From: CAZPDM01 sp964585305
GTDB taxonomy: Bacteria > Planctomycetota > Uabimicrobiia > Uabimicrobiales > JABWCH01
Direction: 5' to 3'
Assembly: GCA_964585305.1 (NCBI GenBank)
Contig: CAZPDM010000009.1
Coordinates: 12,950 to 76,949, forward strand
Length of the DNA stretch: 64,000 nucleotides
In this document: in pieces, positions 36,598-45,711 of the stretch
Position numbering within the stretch: the first letter of the stretch is position 1
Layout: every line of letters starts with the position of its first letter
Notes under the pieces: generated by a model
Database searches by the model: none
The model's input: only the letters and a program-made list of their open reading frames with translations
Told to the model about the DNA's origin: nothing
Program-made: the position numbers and the translations under genes

Positions 36598-37644
36598 ATG
36601 CCTATTGGAATTATTGGATATGGCACTTATATTCCCCGTTATCGCATTAAAGTAGAAGAAATTGCCAAAGTTTGGGGAACAGACGCAGAAAGTTACAAAA
36701 AGGGATTGATGCTGAAAGAAAAAGCTGTACCAGCACTCGATCAGGATGTCATTACCTTATCTGTGGAAGCAGCAAGATATGCTTTAAATCGTGCGGGAAT
36801 TGATCCTAAAAAGATCGGTGCAGTTTATATTGGTTCGGAATCGCATCCCTATGCTGTAAAACCTACTGGAACAGTCGTTGCAGAAGCAATTGGTGCTACG
36901 CCTCTTGTTCATTGTGCAGATTTTGAATTTGCTTGTAAAGCGGGTACAGAAGCTATGTTTGTGTGCTATGGATTAGTTAGTTCGCAAACAATTTCAGTTG
37001 GATTAGCTATTGGTGCAGATACTGCACAAGGGGCACCTGGAGATGCATTGGAATATTCTGCTGCAGCTGGAGCCGCAGCATATTTATTTGGACGTGAAAA
37101 TGTTTTAGCTGAAGTATTAGAAACTTTCTCATTTTGTACTGACACTCCAGACTTTTGGAGAAGGGAATATCAACATTATCCTAGACATGGTGGCCGCTTT
37201 ACTGGGGAACCTGCCTATTTTCGCCATACACTTTCAGCAGCTCAAGGAATTATGGAAAAAGCTGGAAAAAAACCTTCAGATTTTAATTATGCCATTTTTC
37301 ATCAACCTAATGGAAAATTTCCTATGATGGCTGCACAGAAATTAGGATTTAAAAAAGAACAATGGCAAGATGGACGACTTTCTCCTACATTGGGCAATAC
37401 TTATTCTGGTGCATCGCCTATAGGATTATCCGCAGTACTTGATAAAGCAAAACCCGGGGATACTATACTTATGGTTTCTTTTGGTTCTGGTGCTGCAAGC
37501 GATGCATTTATTTTCCAAGTAACTGAGCAAATTTTAAAAGTTCAGGACAAAGCTCCGAAAACACAAATTCAACTTGATACTAATAAAAAATACTTAGATT
37601 ATGGTACTTATGCAAAATTTCGAGGTAAAATTTTGGAAGCCTAA
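36598..37644 (+). CDS. Hydroxymethylglutaryl-CoA synthase, archaeal type
   Basis: Condenses acetoacetyl-CoA with acetyl-CoA to HMG-CoA, the committed step toward mevalonate; 348 aa. This is the short archaeal form, opening IGIIGYGTYIPRYRI, not the longer eukaryotic/Gram-positive form. The nucleophilic Cys is in FEFACKAGTEAM, the catalytic His in FHQPNGKFP, and the C-terminal MVSFGSGAASDAF is conserved. SD GGAGG lies 6 bases before the ATG. It is followed by a thiolase and a DUF35 protein in the order of the archaeal thiolase-HMGS complex. No HMG-CoA reductase is in the window. Confidence 0.92.
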   Translation: MPIGIIGYGTYIPRYRIKVEEIAKVWGTDAESYKKGLMLKEKAVPALDQDVITLSVEAARYALNRAGIDPKKIGAVYIGSESHPYAVKPTGTVVAEAIGATPLVHCADFEFACKAGTEAMFVCYGLVSSQTISVGLAIGADTAQGAPGDALEYSAAAGAAAYLFGRENVLAEVLETFSFCTDTPDFWRREYQHYPRHGGRFTGEPAYFRHTLSAAQGIMEKAGKKPSDFNYAIFHQPNGKFPMMAAQKLGFKKEQWQDGRLSPTLGNTYSGASPIGLSAVLDKAKPGDTILMVSFGSGAASDAFIFQVTEQILKVQDKAPKTQIQLDTNKKYLDYGTYAKFRGKILEA

Positions 37645-37695
37645 AATAGAATTTTTGCTAACTTTTGTTATCAAAAATGTTCGGAGGTATGATAT

Positions 37696-38853
37696 ATGCG
37701 TGATGTAGCAGTTATTGGAATTGGTATGAGCAAATGGGGCGAATGTTGGGATCGTTCCTTGCGGGATATTTTTGTAGAAGCAGCTTTGCAAGCAATTGAT
37801 GATAGCGGAGTATCTCGAATTGATGCTATGTATGTTGGCTCTATGTCTCCAGGATTATTTGTTGGTCAAGAGCATTTAGGGCCTTTGTTAGCGGATTATC
37901 TTGGCGTTACTCCTATTCCTGCAACACGTGTAGAATCTGCTTGTGCTTCAGGAGGTTTGGCATTTAGACAGGCCTATATGGAAGTCGCTTCAGGATTTTC
38001 AGATATTGTATTAGCTTCTGGTGTAGAAAAAATGACAGATGTAGATGGTGCTGATGCTACATATTCTTTAGGTAATGCAGCAGATCAAGAATATGAATCC
38101 TTTCATGGAATTACTTTTCCAGGATTATATGCACTGATTGCTCAAAGTTATATGCAAAAATATGGGCTAACCCGTGAGCAATTAGCAGCAGTAGCTGTAA
38201 AAAATCATGCACATGGAACTAAAAATTCTCGGGCACAATTTCCTAAAGCAATCACAATTGATGATGTTTTACAATCTCCACTAGTTGCTAATCCATTGAG
38301 ACTTTTAGATTGTTCTCCTATTACTGATGGTGCTGCAGCTGTTATTTTATGCCCATTACGTAAAGCTGCAAAACTTGCAAAGAATAAACCTGTCAAAATT
38401 ATTGGATCGGGACATGCAACAGATACTATTGCGTTACATTCTCGAAAACAATTAGAATTTTTCTATTCCACATCTAAAGCTGCAGAAAAAGCTTTCCAAA
38501 TGGCTGAAGTAACACCGCAACAAATTGATGTTGTAGAAGTTCATGATTGCTTTACAATTGCTGAAATATGTGCATTAGAATCGTTAGGCTTTTTTGCACC
38601 TGGCACTGCCGGTACAGCAGCATCAGAAGGTATTACTCAATTAGGAGGAAAATTACCTGTTAATGTGTCTGGCGGGTTGAAATCAAAAGGACATCCTGTT
38701 GGAGCAACTGGAATAGCTCAAATTATTGAAATAGTAGAACAATTACGTGGTACTGCTGGTGAACGCCAAGTTGCCAATGCTAAAATTGGTCTTACCCAAA
38801 ATATGGGTGGTACAGCAGCTAGTAGCATAGTTCATATATTGGAGGCTTGCTAA
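37696..38853 (+). CDS. Acetyl-CoA acetyltransferase, archaeal/SCP2-thiolase type
   Basis: Makes acetoacetyl-CoA from two acetyl-CoA, 385 aa. The acyl-carrying Cys is in ESACASGG. HDCFTIAE and the GGLKSKGHPVGATG segment supply the oxyanion and catalytic His. This thiolase subgroup lacks the second Cys motif of classical biosynthetic thiolases, as in Archaea. SD GGAGG lies before the ATG, 51 bases after the HMGS stop. In archaeal complexes this enzyme channels acetoacetyl-CoA directly to HMGS. Confidence 0.92.
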   Translation: MRDVAVIGIGMSKWGECWDRSLRDIFVEAALQAIDDSGVSRIDAMYVGSMSPGLFVGQEHLGPLLADYLGVTPIPATRVESACASGGLAFRQAYMEVASGFSDIVLASGVEKMTDVDGADATYSLGNAADQEYESFHGITFPGLYALIAQSYMQKYGLTREQLAAVAVKNHAHGTKNSRAQFPKAITIDDVLQSPLVANPLRLLDCSPITDGAAAVILCPLRKAAKLAKNKPVKIIGSGHATDTIALHSRKQLEFFYSTSKAAEKAFQMAEVTPQQIDVVEVHDCFTIAEICALESLGFFAPGTAGTAASEGITQLGGKLPVNVSGGLKSKGHPVGATGIAQIIEIVEQLRGTAGERQVANAKIGLTQNMGGTAASSIVHILEAC

Positions 38854-38854
38854 T

Positions 38855-39265
38855 ATGTATCCACCAAAAATATGGAGAGAATTTCCTCAACGGTATCGAT
38901 TAGAAGCATCTCAATGCGCAAAATGTAAAAAAGTTGCCTTTCCTACACGTCAAGTTTGTCCTGGATGTGGAGGACGAAAATTTAATGCTATCACTCTTCC
39001 TAAACAAGGACGCTTAATAAATTTCACAGCTATTCATACACCGCCTCCAGCTTTCCATCATCAAACTCCTTATTGTGTTGGTATTGTAGAATTGATGGAA
39101 GGTGTTCAAATTACTTGTCAAATTGCAGATGCTTCCTTTGAAGAACTTTCTCCTGGACAAAAAGTTGTCATAGAATTTCGTGTTATTCAAAAAGATGGAG
39201 AATCTGGTGTTATTGCTTATGGTTATAAAGCAGCAATTGCAGGTGAGCATAATTGCATTTACTAA
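38855..39265 (+). CDS. DUF35 zinc-ribbon/OB-fold protein (scaffold of thiolase-HMGS complex)
   Basis: 136 aa. The N-terminal helix WREFPQRYRLEASQC and a zinc ribbon (CAKC about residues 21-24, CPGC about 36-39) lead into an OB fold (GRLINFTAIHTPPPAF, then SPGQKVVIEFRV). DUF35 proteins bind acyl-CoA and hold thiolase and HMGS together in Archaea. Its start is 1 base after the thiolase stop, so co-translation is likely. It supports reading the three genes as one complex. Confidence 0.93.
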   Translation: MYPPKIWREFPQRYRLEASQCAKCKKVAFPTRQVCPGCGGRKFNAITLPKQGRLINFTAIHTPPPAFHHQTPYCVGIVELMEGVQITCQIADASFEELSPGQKVVIEFRVIQKDGESGVIAYGYKAAIAGEHNCIY

Positions 39266-39274
39266 TTTCCATTA

Positions 39275-39307
39275 GTTCCCACTTTTTTGTGGGAACATAA
39301 TTTTTTT
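39275..39307 (+). terminator. Intrinsic terminator after DUF35 gene
   Basis: GTTCCCAC (39275-39282) and GTGGGAAC (39289-39296) with loop T6, followed by an AT-rich T tract. Confidence 0.88.
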
Positions 39308-39344
39308 AACAATCGTTATTTTATTATCTTCAAAATGAGGAATT

Positions 39345-39854
39345 ATGGAAACAAAAGATATAGAATCATCTGTTTCTCAAATTATCAAATTTGATGTTAC
39401 TACAAATACCCACATCGTAACTGTGGATGGATTATTTGCTGGTTTTTCGTTTGCCGGTGTACTGCAAGTGCTTAATTTTGATAAGCTAGATAATTTTCTT
39501 CTGATTGCTGTTGTGGCACTTATTCTTTCTACCATATTATTTGCTATTCGAATCAATATTGCTATGAGACTTATTTCTTGTTGTCGAAGTGCTGCAAATT
39601 TAGAAGTCCTAGCTCAAAATTTATACTATAAAAGACTTCGTCGTATTGGCACTAAAGTAGAATTAGCAGGGATTATTTCATTCTGGATGTCTTTAATTCC
39701 TGTTACTTTCCACTTTGCAATGTGGCTTGGGATGACAACTATTGCTATTTTATTTGCAGCTTTTACTGCTTATTTTTTCATCATTCGAGCTTGGAATAAA
39801 ATAAATACCAACGTTCCACAAATTCAACAAAATGTATCGCAAGCCCAAAAATGA
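39345..39854 (+). CDS. Hypothetical integral membrane protein
   Basis: 169 aa with about four hydrophobic segments in two pairs (near residues 28-42, 52-70, 108-125 and 128-147) and a short basic loop between pairs. I do not recognise a family. The N-terminus is acidic, the C-terminus Gln-rich. SD GAGGAAT precedes the ATG. It ends 1 base from the convergent hypA stop, with no room for a terminator. Confidence 0.75.
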   Translation: METKDIESSVSQIIKFDVTTNTHIVTVDGLFAGFSFAGVLQVLNFDKLDNFLLIAVVALILSTILFAIRINIAMRLISCCRSAANLEVLAQNLYYKRLRRIGTKVELAGIISFWMSLIPVTFHFAMWLGMTTIAILFAAFTAYFFIIRAWNKINTNVPQIQQNVSQAQK

Positions 39855-39855
39855 A

Positions 39856-40200
39856 TTAAGAATCAACCTCCACACTTACCAATTCTAAATTTTCTCCACT
39901 GATAATCTTAACTTGTGTACTTTGACAACAAGGACAAAGAAAAGATTGCGGTGTTATTATTGATTGGTTATTGCAAGATTTACAAATAATTTGCAAAGGA
40001 ATTGGGATAATTTCAATTTTAGCCCCTCTTGCTATGGTTTCTTTAGCAAGAATTTCCAAACCAAATCTTAAAGACTCTATCAAAACTCCAGAAAACAATC
40101 CGACCTTTAGTATGATTTTGGCTACTTTATGAGCATTGGCTTCTTGCGCAGTTTGGATAACTAGTTTCAAAATATTTTGAGCAAGTCCCATTTCGTGCAT
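39856..40200 (-). CDS. hypA: Hydrogenase/urease nickel incorporation protein HypA
   Basis: Nickel metallochaperone with a structural zinc site, 114 aa. It begins MHEMGLAQ: the N-terminus and His2 bind nickel in this family. The zinc ribbon is CKSCNN with CPCCQS, and the C-terminal GENLELVSVEVD is typical. Its presence implies a nickel enzyme (a [NiFe] hydrogenase or urease) elsewhere; none is in the window. Confidence 0.93.
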   Translation of the reverse strand: MHEMGLAQNILKLVIQTAQEANAHKVAKIILKVGLFSGVLIESLRFGLEILAKETIARGAKIEIIPIPLQIICKSCNNQSIITPQSFLCPCCQSTQVKIISGENLELVSVEVDS

Positions 40201-40220
40201 AAAAAACTCCTATATTAACT

Positions 40221-40249
40221 AAAAAGCCCAGAAATTTTCTGGGCTTTTT
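40221..40249 (-). terminator. Intrinsic terminator after membrane hydrolase gene
   Basis: AAAAAGCCCAGAAA and its exact complement around one base (40221-40249), with T5 on the - strand just after the stop at 40254. Confidence 0.9.
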
Positions 40250-40253
40250 GATT

Positions 40254-41354
40254 TTAATCAAACATTTCTTCTTCTCGTTCTCTTAACATTTCTTTACGTT
40301 GATTTTCTTTTTCATCTTCTAATGTTTCTGCTGTTAAAAGAGACGTTGCACCACTAGCTTGTGCTTGAAGTTCAGATTCAGGAATATCCCACATTCTTAA
40401 GAACTTATCAAATAGATTTAAGAAAAATAATGGGACAATGTAAACGTATGCCAAATAAACCCAAAAGGAAGCATGGAAAATAGGTTCTGGACGATATTGA
40501 TTCATATTAAAAAATATGATCGCAAGTGCAAGCCAAACTGTTGTAAAATTAGGCATTGCGTCTCCAGAATGCATGGATTTTGTTCCTATAGATTTTTCTT
40601 TAGTAAAAGGCCAAAACAAATTGCTTCCCATATATCCTAATTGATCTTCAAGAATATGAATCCAAAAACCTGCGGTAATAACCATTCCATAAACGAATGA
40701 TTTACTAAATCCCATGAACAAGCCAAGTAAAAGCCATCCGCAAATACCTAAAAATAGTCCCATAGTTAAACTATGGCTCCAACGTCGATGCCAGGAAAGG
40801 AAATCCATCTTGATTGTTCCATCAGGTTGTGGAATAAATTGGAATGATGGCCCACTCATAATATCCACAAAAGTTTCTTTATCATAAACTTGTTTGCAAA
40901 GTTTGCAATTCAACTTAGCTTCAGCTACAAGAGGCGGAGGTAGTTCACTATTAGGATAAGGTTTTTTAGATGTATTTACAAGAGGTCCCATTGTAACACG
41001 TATTTTATCATTATCTAAATCAAAAAAAATACGATATTGTCTCCACAAATCAGCACCTTTTTTGATTGTCATAAAAATAATAGAGCGTTTTTCTTTGCTT
41101 GCATGAGCATCATTGATAGCTTTTGCTAAAGTATCTGCAACTTCTTGGACATTGGGTTTAATAGGATCTGGATCTACACGGTAATGATAGTGTTCAAAAA
41201 ATTGAGCAAATTTGAAATCTAAAGTATCTGGCAAAATGCCAAAAACTCCACCTAATACAATAATAAAAGAACTTTCTTCATGTGCAATTTGCATTGCTTG
41301 AGGAAAGCATGTTGCTGCTGCTACACCAGAAATATAATGAGTAAGCCCTTTCAT
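40254..41354 (-). CDS. Membrane-bound metal-dependent hydrolase (YdjM-like)
   Basis: 366 aa. The N-terminus MKGLTHYISGVAAA with His6, a LPDTLDF segment, WHRRWSHSL and WIHILEDQLG are the His/Asp motifs of the YdjM/DUF457-type integral membrane hydrolases. About four or five membrane segments lie in the C-terminal half. A soluble insertion of ~110 residues with a CKLC pair interrupts the motifs and is unusual. The C-terminus is a charged helix. Start: ATG at 41354 with GGAGA 9 bases upstream; the longer frame overlaps the upstream MbtH gene. Substrate unknown. Confidence 0.75.
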   Translation of the reverse strand: MKGLTHYISGVAAATCFPQAMQIAHEESSFIIVLGGVFGILPDTLDFKFAQFFEHYHYRVDPDPIKPNVQEVADTLAKAINDAHASKEKRSIIFMTIKKGADLWRQYRIFFDLDNDKIRVTMGPLVNTSKKPYPNSELPPPLVAEAKLNCKLCKQVYDKETFVDIMSGPSFQFIPQPDGTIKMDFLSWHRRWSHSLTMGLFLGICGWLLLGLFMGFSKSFVYGMVITAGFWIHILEDQLGYMGSNLFWPFTKEKSIGTKSMHSGDAMPNFTTVWLALAIIFFNMNQYRPEPIFHASFWVYLAYVYIVPLFFLNLFDKFLRMWDIPESELQAQASGATSLLTAETLEDEKENQRKEMLREREEEMFD

Positions 41355-41389
41355 GCAGGGAATTCTCCTATCTAAATAAATAATACCTA

Positions 41390-41599
41390 TTATATTTTTG
41401 CATCCATTTTTTTTCGAAGACTTAATGGACGCATATCTTTCCAAACTTCTTTAATATACGCAAGGCATTCTGATTTGTTGCCAGTTTTGCCAACTTCTTT
41501 CCAGCCTAATGGTGGTTCTCTGTGGCTAAACCATAAGGAATATTGTTCTTCTTCATTTATGACAACTTTATATAATCGAGGATCTTCATTTTCTTGCAT
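41390..41599 (-). CDS. mbtH: MbtH-like protein (orphan)
   Basis: 69 aa. MbtH proteins bind and activate adenylation domains of non-ribosomal peptide synthetases. The family pattern is clear: NEEEQYSLW, then P-x-GW (PPLGWKEV), CLAYIKEVW and DMRPLSL, with all three conserved Trp. The usual Pro after the first Trp is Phe. No NRPS gene is in the window. It lies 35 bases upstream of the membrane hydrolase on the same strand. The ATG start lies after a short AT-rich leader with CAGGAG as SD. Confidence 0.88.
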   Translation of the reverse strand: MQENEDPRLYKVVINEEEQYSLWFSHREPPLGWKEVGKTGNKSECLAYIKEVWKDMRPLSLRKKMDAKI

Positions 41600-41665
41600 A
41601 AAGACTCCTGTACAAATTTGTATTTGTATATAGACAAACTTATCTTTTAAAAATTTAATAAAAAT

Positions 41666-43972
41666 TTAGTTACCATTTTCTAAAAATTTTAAAAGTATGT
41701 TCTGAGCTGCTTCACATTTTGAAATATGTGCAAATTGATCCCATTCTAAGAAATGGACAAATTTTTCCAATTCAACAGGAGTAGTGCTAAGATTTTCTTC
41801 AAAAGAAACTATTTTTAAAGGCCATTCTTGCCAAAATGTTAATATTTGCTGATTTAATTTAGTAATTCCCTGATATTGAGTTATTTGCAGTGAAAGTTTT
41901 TCATCAGGAATTTTTTTGGGTTGATTATAAACATTTGAAATGTCAAAAATATGAACATCGGTATTTTTTACTTGCTCGAATTTTTTACTTAATTGCTCAT
42001 TAAATGTGGCAGTAAGATTTAATCCACTTAGTTTACTTGATAATTCAAATTCTATTTCATTAGAAATCTTTTGAGTTTGCCAAGAATAACTTTCGTAAAA
42101 TCCTACTGGTATAACGTATTTTTGTTTATCGATATATCTCTGATTTTTTTCAATACTAGCTTCAATTTGCTGAATATTTCTTGCTAAATTTTGTACGATA
42201 TTATTTAAATTTTGCTCAGTTTGCTGATTTTTTTGCCAAATATTCTCTGATTCTTGTGTTTCTTGTGATAAGATTTTTATATAATTTTTAATTTGATATA
42301 AAGAAGATTGTGCTAAATTACTTGTATTAAGATCATTATTACGAAAAATATTTTCCCAGTGTTCTAATTGACGTTGGAATTCTTTAAACTGTTTGAGTTT
42401 CTCCTGCAGCATATTTTTTTTATTCTGGGATTGCAATAAATCAATTCTGAAAAGCTCTTTTTGATCAAGGGCATGACGATATTCTATAAATAAAAGAGAT
42501 AGCTTTTGTTTAAGATTTTGTTGTTCTTGCAGATATTCTTCTATATTTTTTATTTCTAAAGGTTTTAATCCAGAAAAATATTGGGAAACTATAGATTCTG
42601 AAGTACCAGATTTTTCAATAAATTTTTTAGGATGAAAAAAAAATTCTAATATATATATATTTTGTTTTGGATTCTTGAGCTGAATGCTATGGTATGTTTC
42701 GTAAGAAAAAAAGGATGTACTTGGCAAATTTTTTTGCTGCCAAAAATTTACTAATGTTTGGTTTTGTTGAGGCAAAGGGCTTTTTATTATTACATTGCGA
42801 TGAAATTTTTCAAAGTATAATTTTTGACTTGATTGCCATAAAGTAGGAGAAACAGAAGAGTTATCCAAATCTTTTGCTATTTTTAAACAAAAATGGCTCA
42901 TTCCAACAGTCGCTAAATTTTTTTCATATTTTTTAGATAATTCAACTAAATGTTCTGCGCAAGTTTTTTTTATGGCTAATAGTTCGCTGTATATATTTTG
43001 ATTATTCTGGCCGATTTCTTTGGATAATTTCTCAGCTTTTTCTAATATTCGTAATGTTTGAAACGCTATTATACGGCTTGTTTGAGCTTTAATTTTTAAA
43101 AAGTAAGCACATTTGGTTAAATAATCTATCCAATTTTCAATTAACTTACTTTTTCCATGCAAAGCTCTTTGCCAATTTGGTAATAGGGAAAGGGTTTCTT
43201 GGTATTTAAGATATGCAATTTCAAAATTTGTTTGTATAGCGGGAATATATGTAATTTCTTGAAGTTGAGCTATTTGAGTATTTGTTTGCTGAAGGAAGCT
43301 GTCCGCTTGTTCTAGCCATTCTTGACCCCGACAAAATCCAGTATTTTTAGTATCAAATTCTAAAACTTCTGAATTTGTAGGAATAAGCCCTATAGCAATC
43401 TGAAATTCCAAACTAGCTTCTGCATAGTTTCCATTAGCAAAAGCTTGTTGTCCTAATTGAAAGTGTTTTTGAAAACTTCCTTGCTTACTTTGTTGAAATA
43501 GAAATGGGATTTCAGGAAAATCATGGGTATAAATTAACAATGGCAATATTTGCATATATGCTGAGTCCCAATCATTTTTTTGAACATATTCTCTGGTTTG
43601 AGTGATGCTATTTTGAATATGGGAACGTGTTTTACGAATATGAGCCAATTTTAAATTGGCTCCATTATGTTCAGGAACATAGTGCAAAACCGCCTCAAGG
43701 TTACGTTCTGCATCTAAAATAAAACCATTTGTTAATTTCTCACAGGCTTTAAAATAATATTCTTCTGCTAAACGGCGTTTGCATACTTCTTGAAGGGATA
43801 GATAATAAGGTTCATTGGGATTATTTTTTAAGCCAGCTTTTAAGTTGTCGAGTGCTGAAGAATAGTCTTGAAATAAATAATATCTTTCTGCCGCTTCAAA
43901 TTCTGAAGATACACCGCAGGATATGCAAAATCCTGCTATACAAGTAATAATCATCCTTAAGCAATCTTTCAT
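41666..43972 (-). CDS. TPR and coiled-coil envelope protein
   Basis: 768 aa, no named family. The N-terminus is a signal peptide, and the Cys in CISCG could be lipidated although the lipobox lacks the usual Leu. Residues ~25-125 and 165-215 contain TPR-like helix pairs (AERYYLFQDYSSALDNLKAG and GQQAFANGNYAEASLEFQIA). Later parts are long helical, coiled-coil segments (~470-610). SD AGGA lies 6 bases before the ATG. A large hairpin (43987-44026) lies upstream. The context with unknown and FHA genes on the same strand suggests one operon. Confidence 0.72.
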   Translation of the reverse strand: MKDCLRMIITCIAGFCISCGVSSEFEAAERYYLFQDYSSALDNLKAGLKNNPNEPYYLSLQEVCKRRLAEEYYFKACEKLTNGFILDAERNLEAVLHYVPEHNGANLKLAHIRKTRSHIQNSITQTREYVQKNDWDSAYMQILPLLIYTHDFPEIPFLFQQSKQGSFQKHFQLGQQAFANGNYAEASLEFQIAIGLIPTNSEVLEFDTKNTGFCRGQEWLEQADSFLQQTNTQIAQLQEITYIPAIQTNFEIAYLKYQETLSLLPNWQRALHGKSKLIENWIDYLTKCAYFLKIKAQTSRIIAFQTLRILEKAEKLSKEIGQNNQNIYSELLAIKKTCAEHLVELSKKYEKNLATVGMSHFCLKIAKDLDNSSVSPTLWQSSQKLYFEKFHRNVIIKSPLPQQNQTLVNFWQQKNLPSTSFFSYETYHSIQLKNPKQNIYILEFFFHPKKFIEKSGTSESIVSQYFSGLKPLEIKNIEEYLQEQQNLKQKLSLLFIEYRHALDQKELFRIDLLQSQNKKNMLQEKLKQFKEFQRQLEHWENIFRNNDLNTSNLAQSSLYQIKNYIKILSQETQESENIWQKNQQTEQNLNNIVQNLARNIQQIEASIEKNQRYIDKQKYVIPVGFYESYSWQTQKISNEIEFELSSKLSGLNLTATFNEQLSKKFEQVKNTDVHIFDISNVYNQPKKIPDEKLSLQITQYQGITKLNQQILTFWQEWPLKIVSFEENLSTTPVELEKFVHFLEWDQFAHISKCEAAQNILLKFLENGN

Positions 43973-43986
43973 GGGAAATCCTGCTT

Positions 43987-44026
43987 AAGATTTTTAAGGA
44001 AAAATATTTTTTTCCTTAAAAATCTT
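43987..44026 (-). promoter_or_regulatory. 18-bp perfect hairpin in an intergenic gap
   Basis: AAGATTTTTAAGGAAAAA (43987-44004) pairs with 44009-44026, loop of 4. It lies between the unknown gene and the TPR gene, 15 bases before the latter start. There is no T tail on -, so mRNA processing or attenuation is likelier than termination. Confidence 0.5.
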
Positions 44027-44038
44027 TAAAAATGTCTT

Positions 44039-44671
44039 TCATAACGACCATAAGATAATTGGAGATTTAGTTTGAATGCTTTTTTTTACTAAACATTCTA
44101 AAACAATATAAGAAAAAGAAGGCCAAAATTGTTGTAATCCTTCATAACTAGCTTCATAATCTTCAACATCTTCTTCTTCAGCTATAAAAGAATCTGGAGA
44201 AACACTTAGTTGCAGTTTTTCTTGGGCTTTTAAACTTGTATTGATTTCTTGTAGTTCAGTATATAGTTTCAGACTACTACCAATAAAAATTGGCATACCA
44301 TTTTGCTTAACGGCTAATCGCATGGGGAAGAAAAAAAATGTTGGTAAATAGATGCCAATATTATTGCGGATTTCAATCAAATGATTGAATCGTGTTTGCT
44401 GTGTGCCTCTGTAAATTTCTTCAATATTTCCAGAGTCTGTAATTGCGGCAAATTCTTGTAAATCTCCTAAGAGATTATCTCGTTCAACTTGAGCTAAAAA
44501 GGAGCATTTTCCTTTTTCATCACCAATATATTCGTTATTTTTCATAACTTTTAATTGGTTTTTGATAACTTTTGATAATTCTATTTGGTATTCTACCGAA
44601 GCAAAAACATTATTTTTAGGAATATTTGCAATCGGAGTACCTAAAGATTGCACAACTGCTCTAAAACTCAA
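44039..44671 (-). CDS. Hypothetical protein in FHA-TPR gene group
   Basis: 210 aa, soluble, not recognised. It contains an acidic stretch (AEEEDVEDYE) about residue 165. There is no signal peptide or membrane segment. SD AGGAGAGCAC precedes the ATG. It is 25 bases downstream of the FHA gene and likely co-transcribed with it. Confidence 0.72.
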   Translation of the reverse strand: MSFRAVVQSLGTPIANIPKNNVFASVEYQIELSKVIKNQLKVMKNNEYIGDEKGKCSFLAQVERDNLLGDLQEFAAITDSGNIEEIYRGTQQTRFNHLIEIRNNIGIYLPTFFFFPMRLAVKQNGMPIFIGSSLKLYTELQEINTSLKAQEKLQLSVSPDSFIAEEEDVEDYEASYEGLQQFWPSFSYIVLECLVKKSIQTKSPIILWSL

Positions 44672-44696
44672 GGATGTGCTCTCCTAAATAAACAGC

Positions 44697-45566
44697 TTAA
44701 ACGCCTTCTTTGGGCGATGGGGATTCTGTTAACCGGCGGCTAGTAAGATAGCAAATTAAATCCGAAAGAACAATCATATTTTCTAGCAAACTTTTATGTT
44801 TATCCGCTACTTTTATAATCATAGCTTTATGTTCTATAACACCATAAACATTTTTAGCTTCTGCAGTTATTATCCTTAATTGTAATTTAATTGGTTCAGG
44901 AAGGCGAGGATGTGCAATAGAAAACATTACGCTGTCTTTAGGTTTAAAAGCTGTCATGTCTAAGAATGATAGATAACTGTGTTCCAAATCCAATTTGATC
45001 AATGGCACACGATGCGATTCGTTTAATTTCAATAAAGCAATAAATTCTTGTTTAGTAACTTGGAATATACAGTGGCGAAGCATAATTTTTTTGCTTTCTA
45101 CCGGCGCGCCACCAGAAACCCCAACTTCTTTGAGAATGCGATCGCGTTCTTCTTTTTTTTGCTGTTCCAGCTTTTCTTCTTCAGAGACATTACTTTTAAA
45201 TAAATATTCTCTAGCTCCCTTTGGAAATTTTTTGGTGACGCCAACTTTGACACGATCACCTTCTTTTAAGGCAACTGGATCAATAATTCGTTTATCATTT
45301 AAAAAAGTTCCATTGATACTTCCCATATCTTGGATATAGAAAGCTCCTTCACGCTCAAAAACTTTAGCGTGCTTACGAGATACGGCTGGAACTGGCACAC
45401 ATATAGAAGACAACTTTTCGCGGCCAATGAACATAGGATAGGTGGGAATGGGATATTTTCTTCCACTACGTAAATCCTCTAGCACTGGCCGATTAGCAGG
45501 AATCGGTTGTTGCTGGTTGTCTTCTGAAAGTTCTGGCAAATCATCTTTATATTCTTCAAATTCCAT
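44697..45566 (-). CDS. FHA-domain protein
   Basis: 289 aa. The FHA domain (about residues 25-110) has the phosphothreonine-binding layout: FIGRE, then SRKHAKV, then MGSINGTFLNDKRI. It should recognise phosphothreonine made by Ser/Thr kinases, several of which are in this window. Residues ~155-275 form a second, beta-rich domain that could be PilZ-like, but this is uncertain. Start: ATG at 45566 with GAGG 5 bases upstream is preferred to the ATG at 45611, which has no SD. It is the first gene of a group with the unknown and TPR genes. Confidence 0.85.
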   Translation of the reverse strand: MEFEEYKDDLPELSEDNQQQPIPANRPVLEDLRSGRKYPIPTYPMFIGREKLSSICVPVPAVSRKHAKVFEREGAFYIQDMGSINGTFLNDKRIIDPVALKEGDRVKVGVTKKFPKGAREYLFKSNVSEEEKLEQQKKEERDRILKEVGVSGGAPVESKKIMLRHCIFQVTKQEFIALLKLNESHRVPLIKLDLEHSYLSFLDMTAFKPKDSVMFSIAHPRLPEPIKLQLRIITAEAKNVYGVIEHKAMIIKVADKHKSLLENMIVLSDLICYLTSRRLTESPSPKEGV

Positions 45567-45711
45567 ACCCGCCTCATGCTCATTTTGTAAAATTAAATTT
45601 GTTTTGTTCATTAAAACAATGATAAAAAATAAAACTTTTTTTTGGCAAGTTGATGTAAAAATTTATTGTATCATAAAATTATATATTTATCAACTAAATT
45701 TTAAGAAAATT

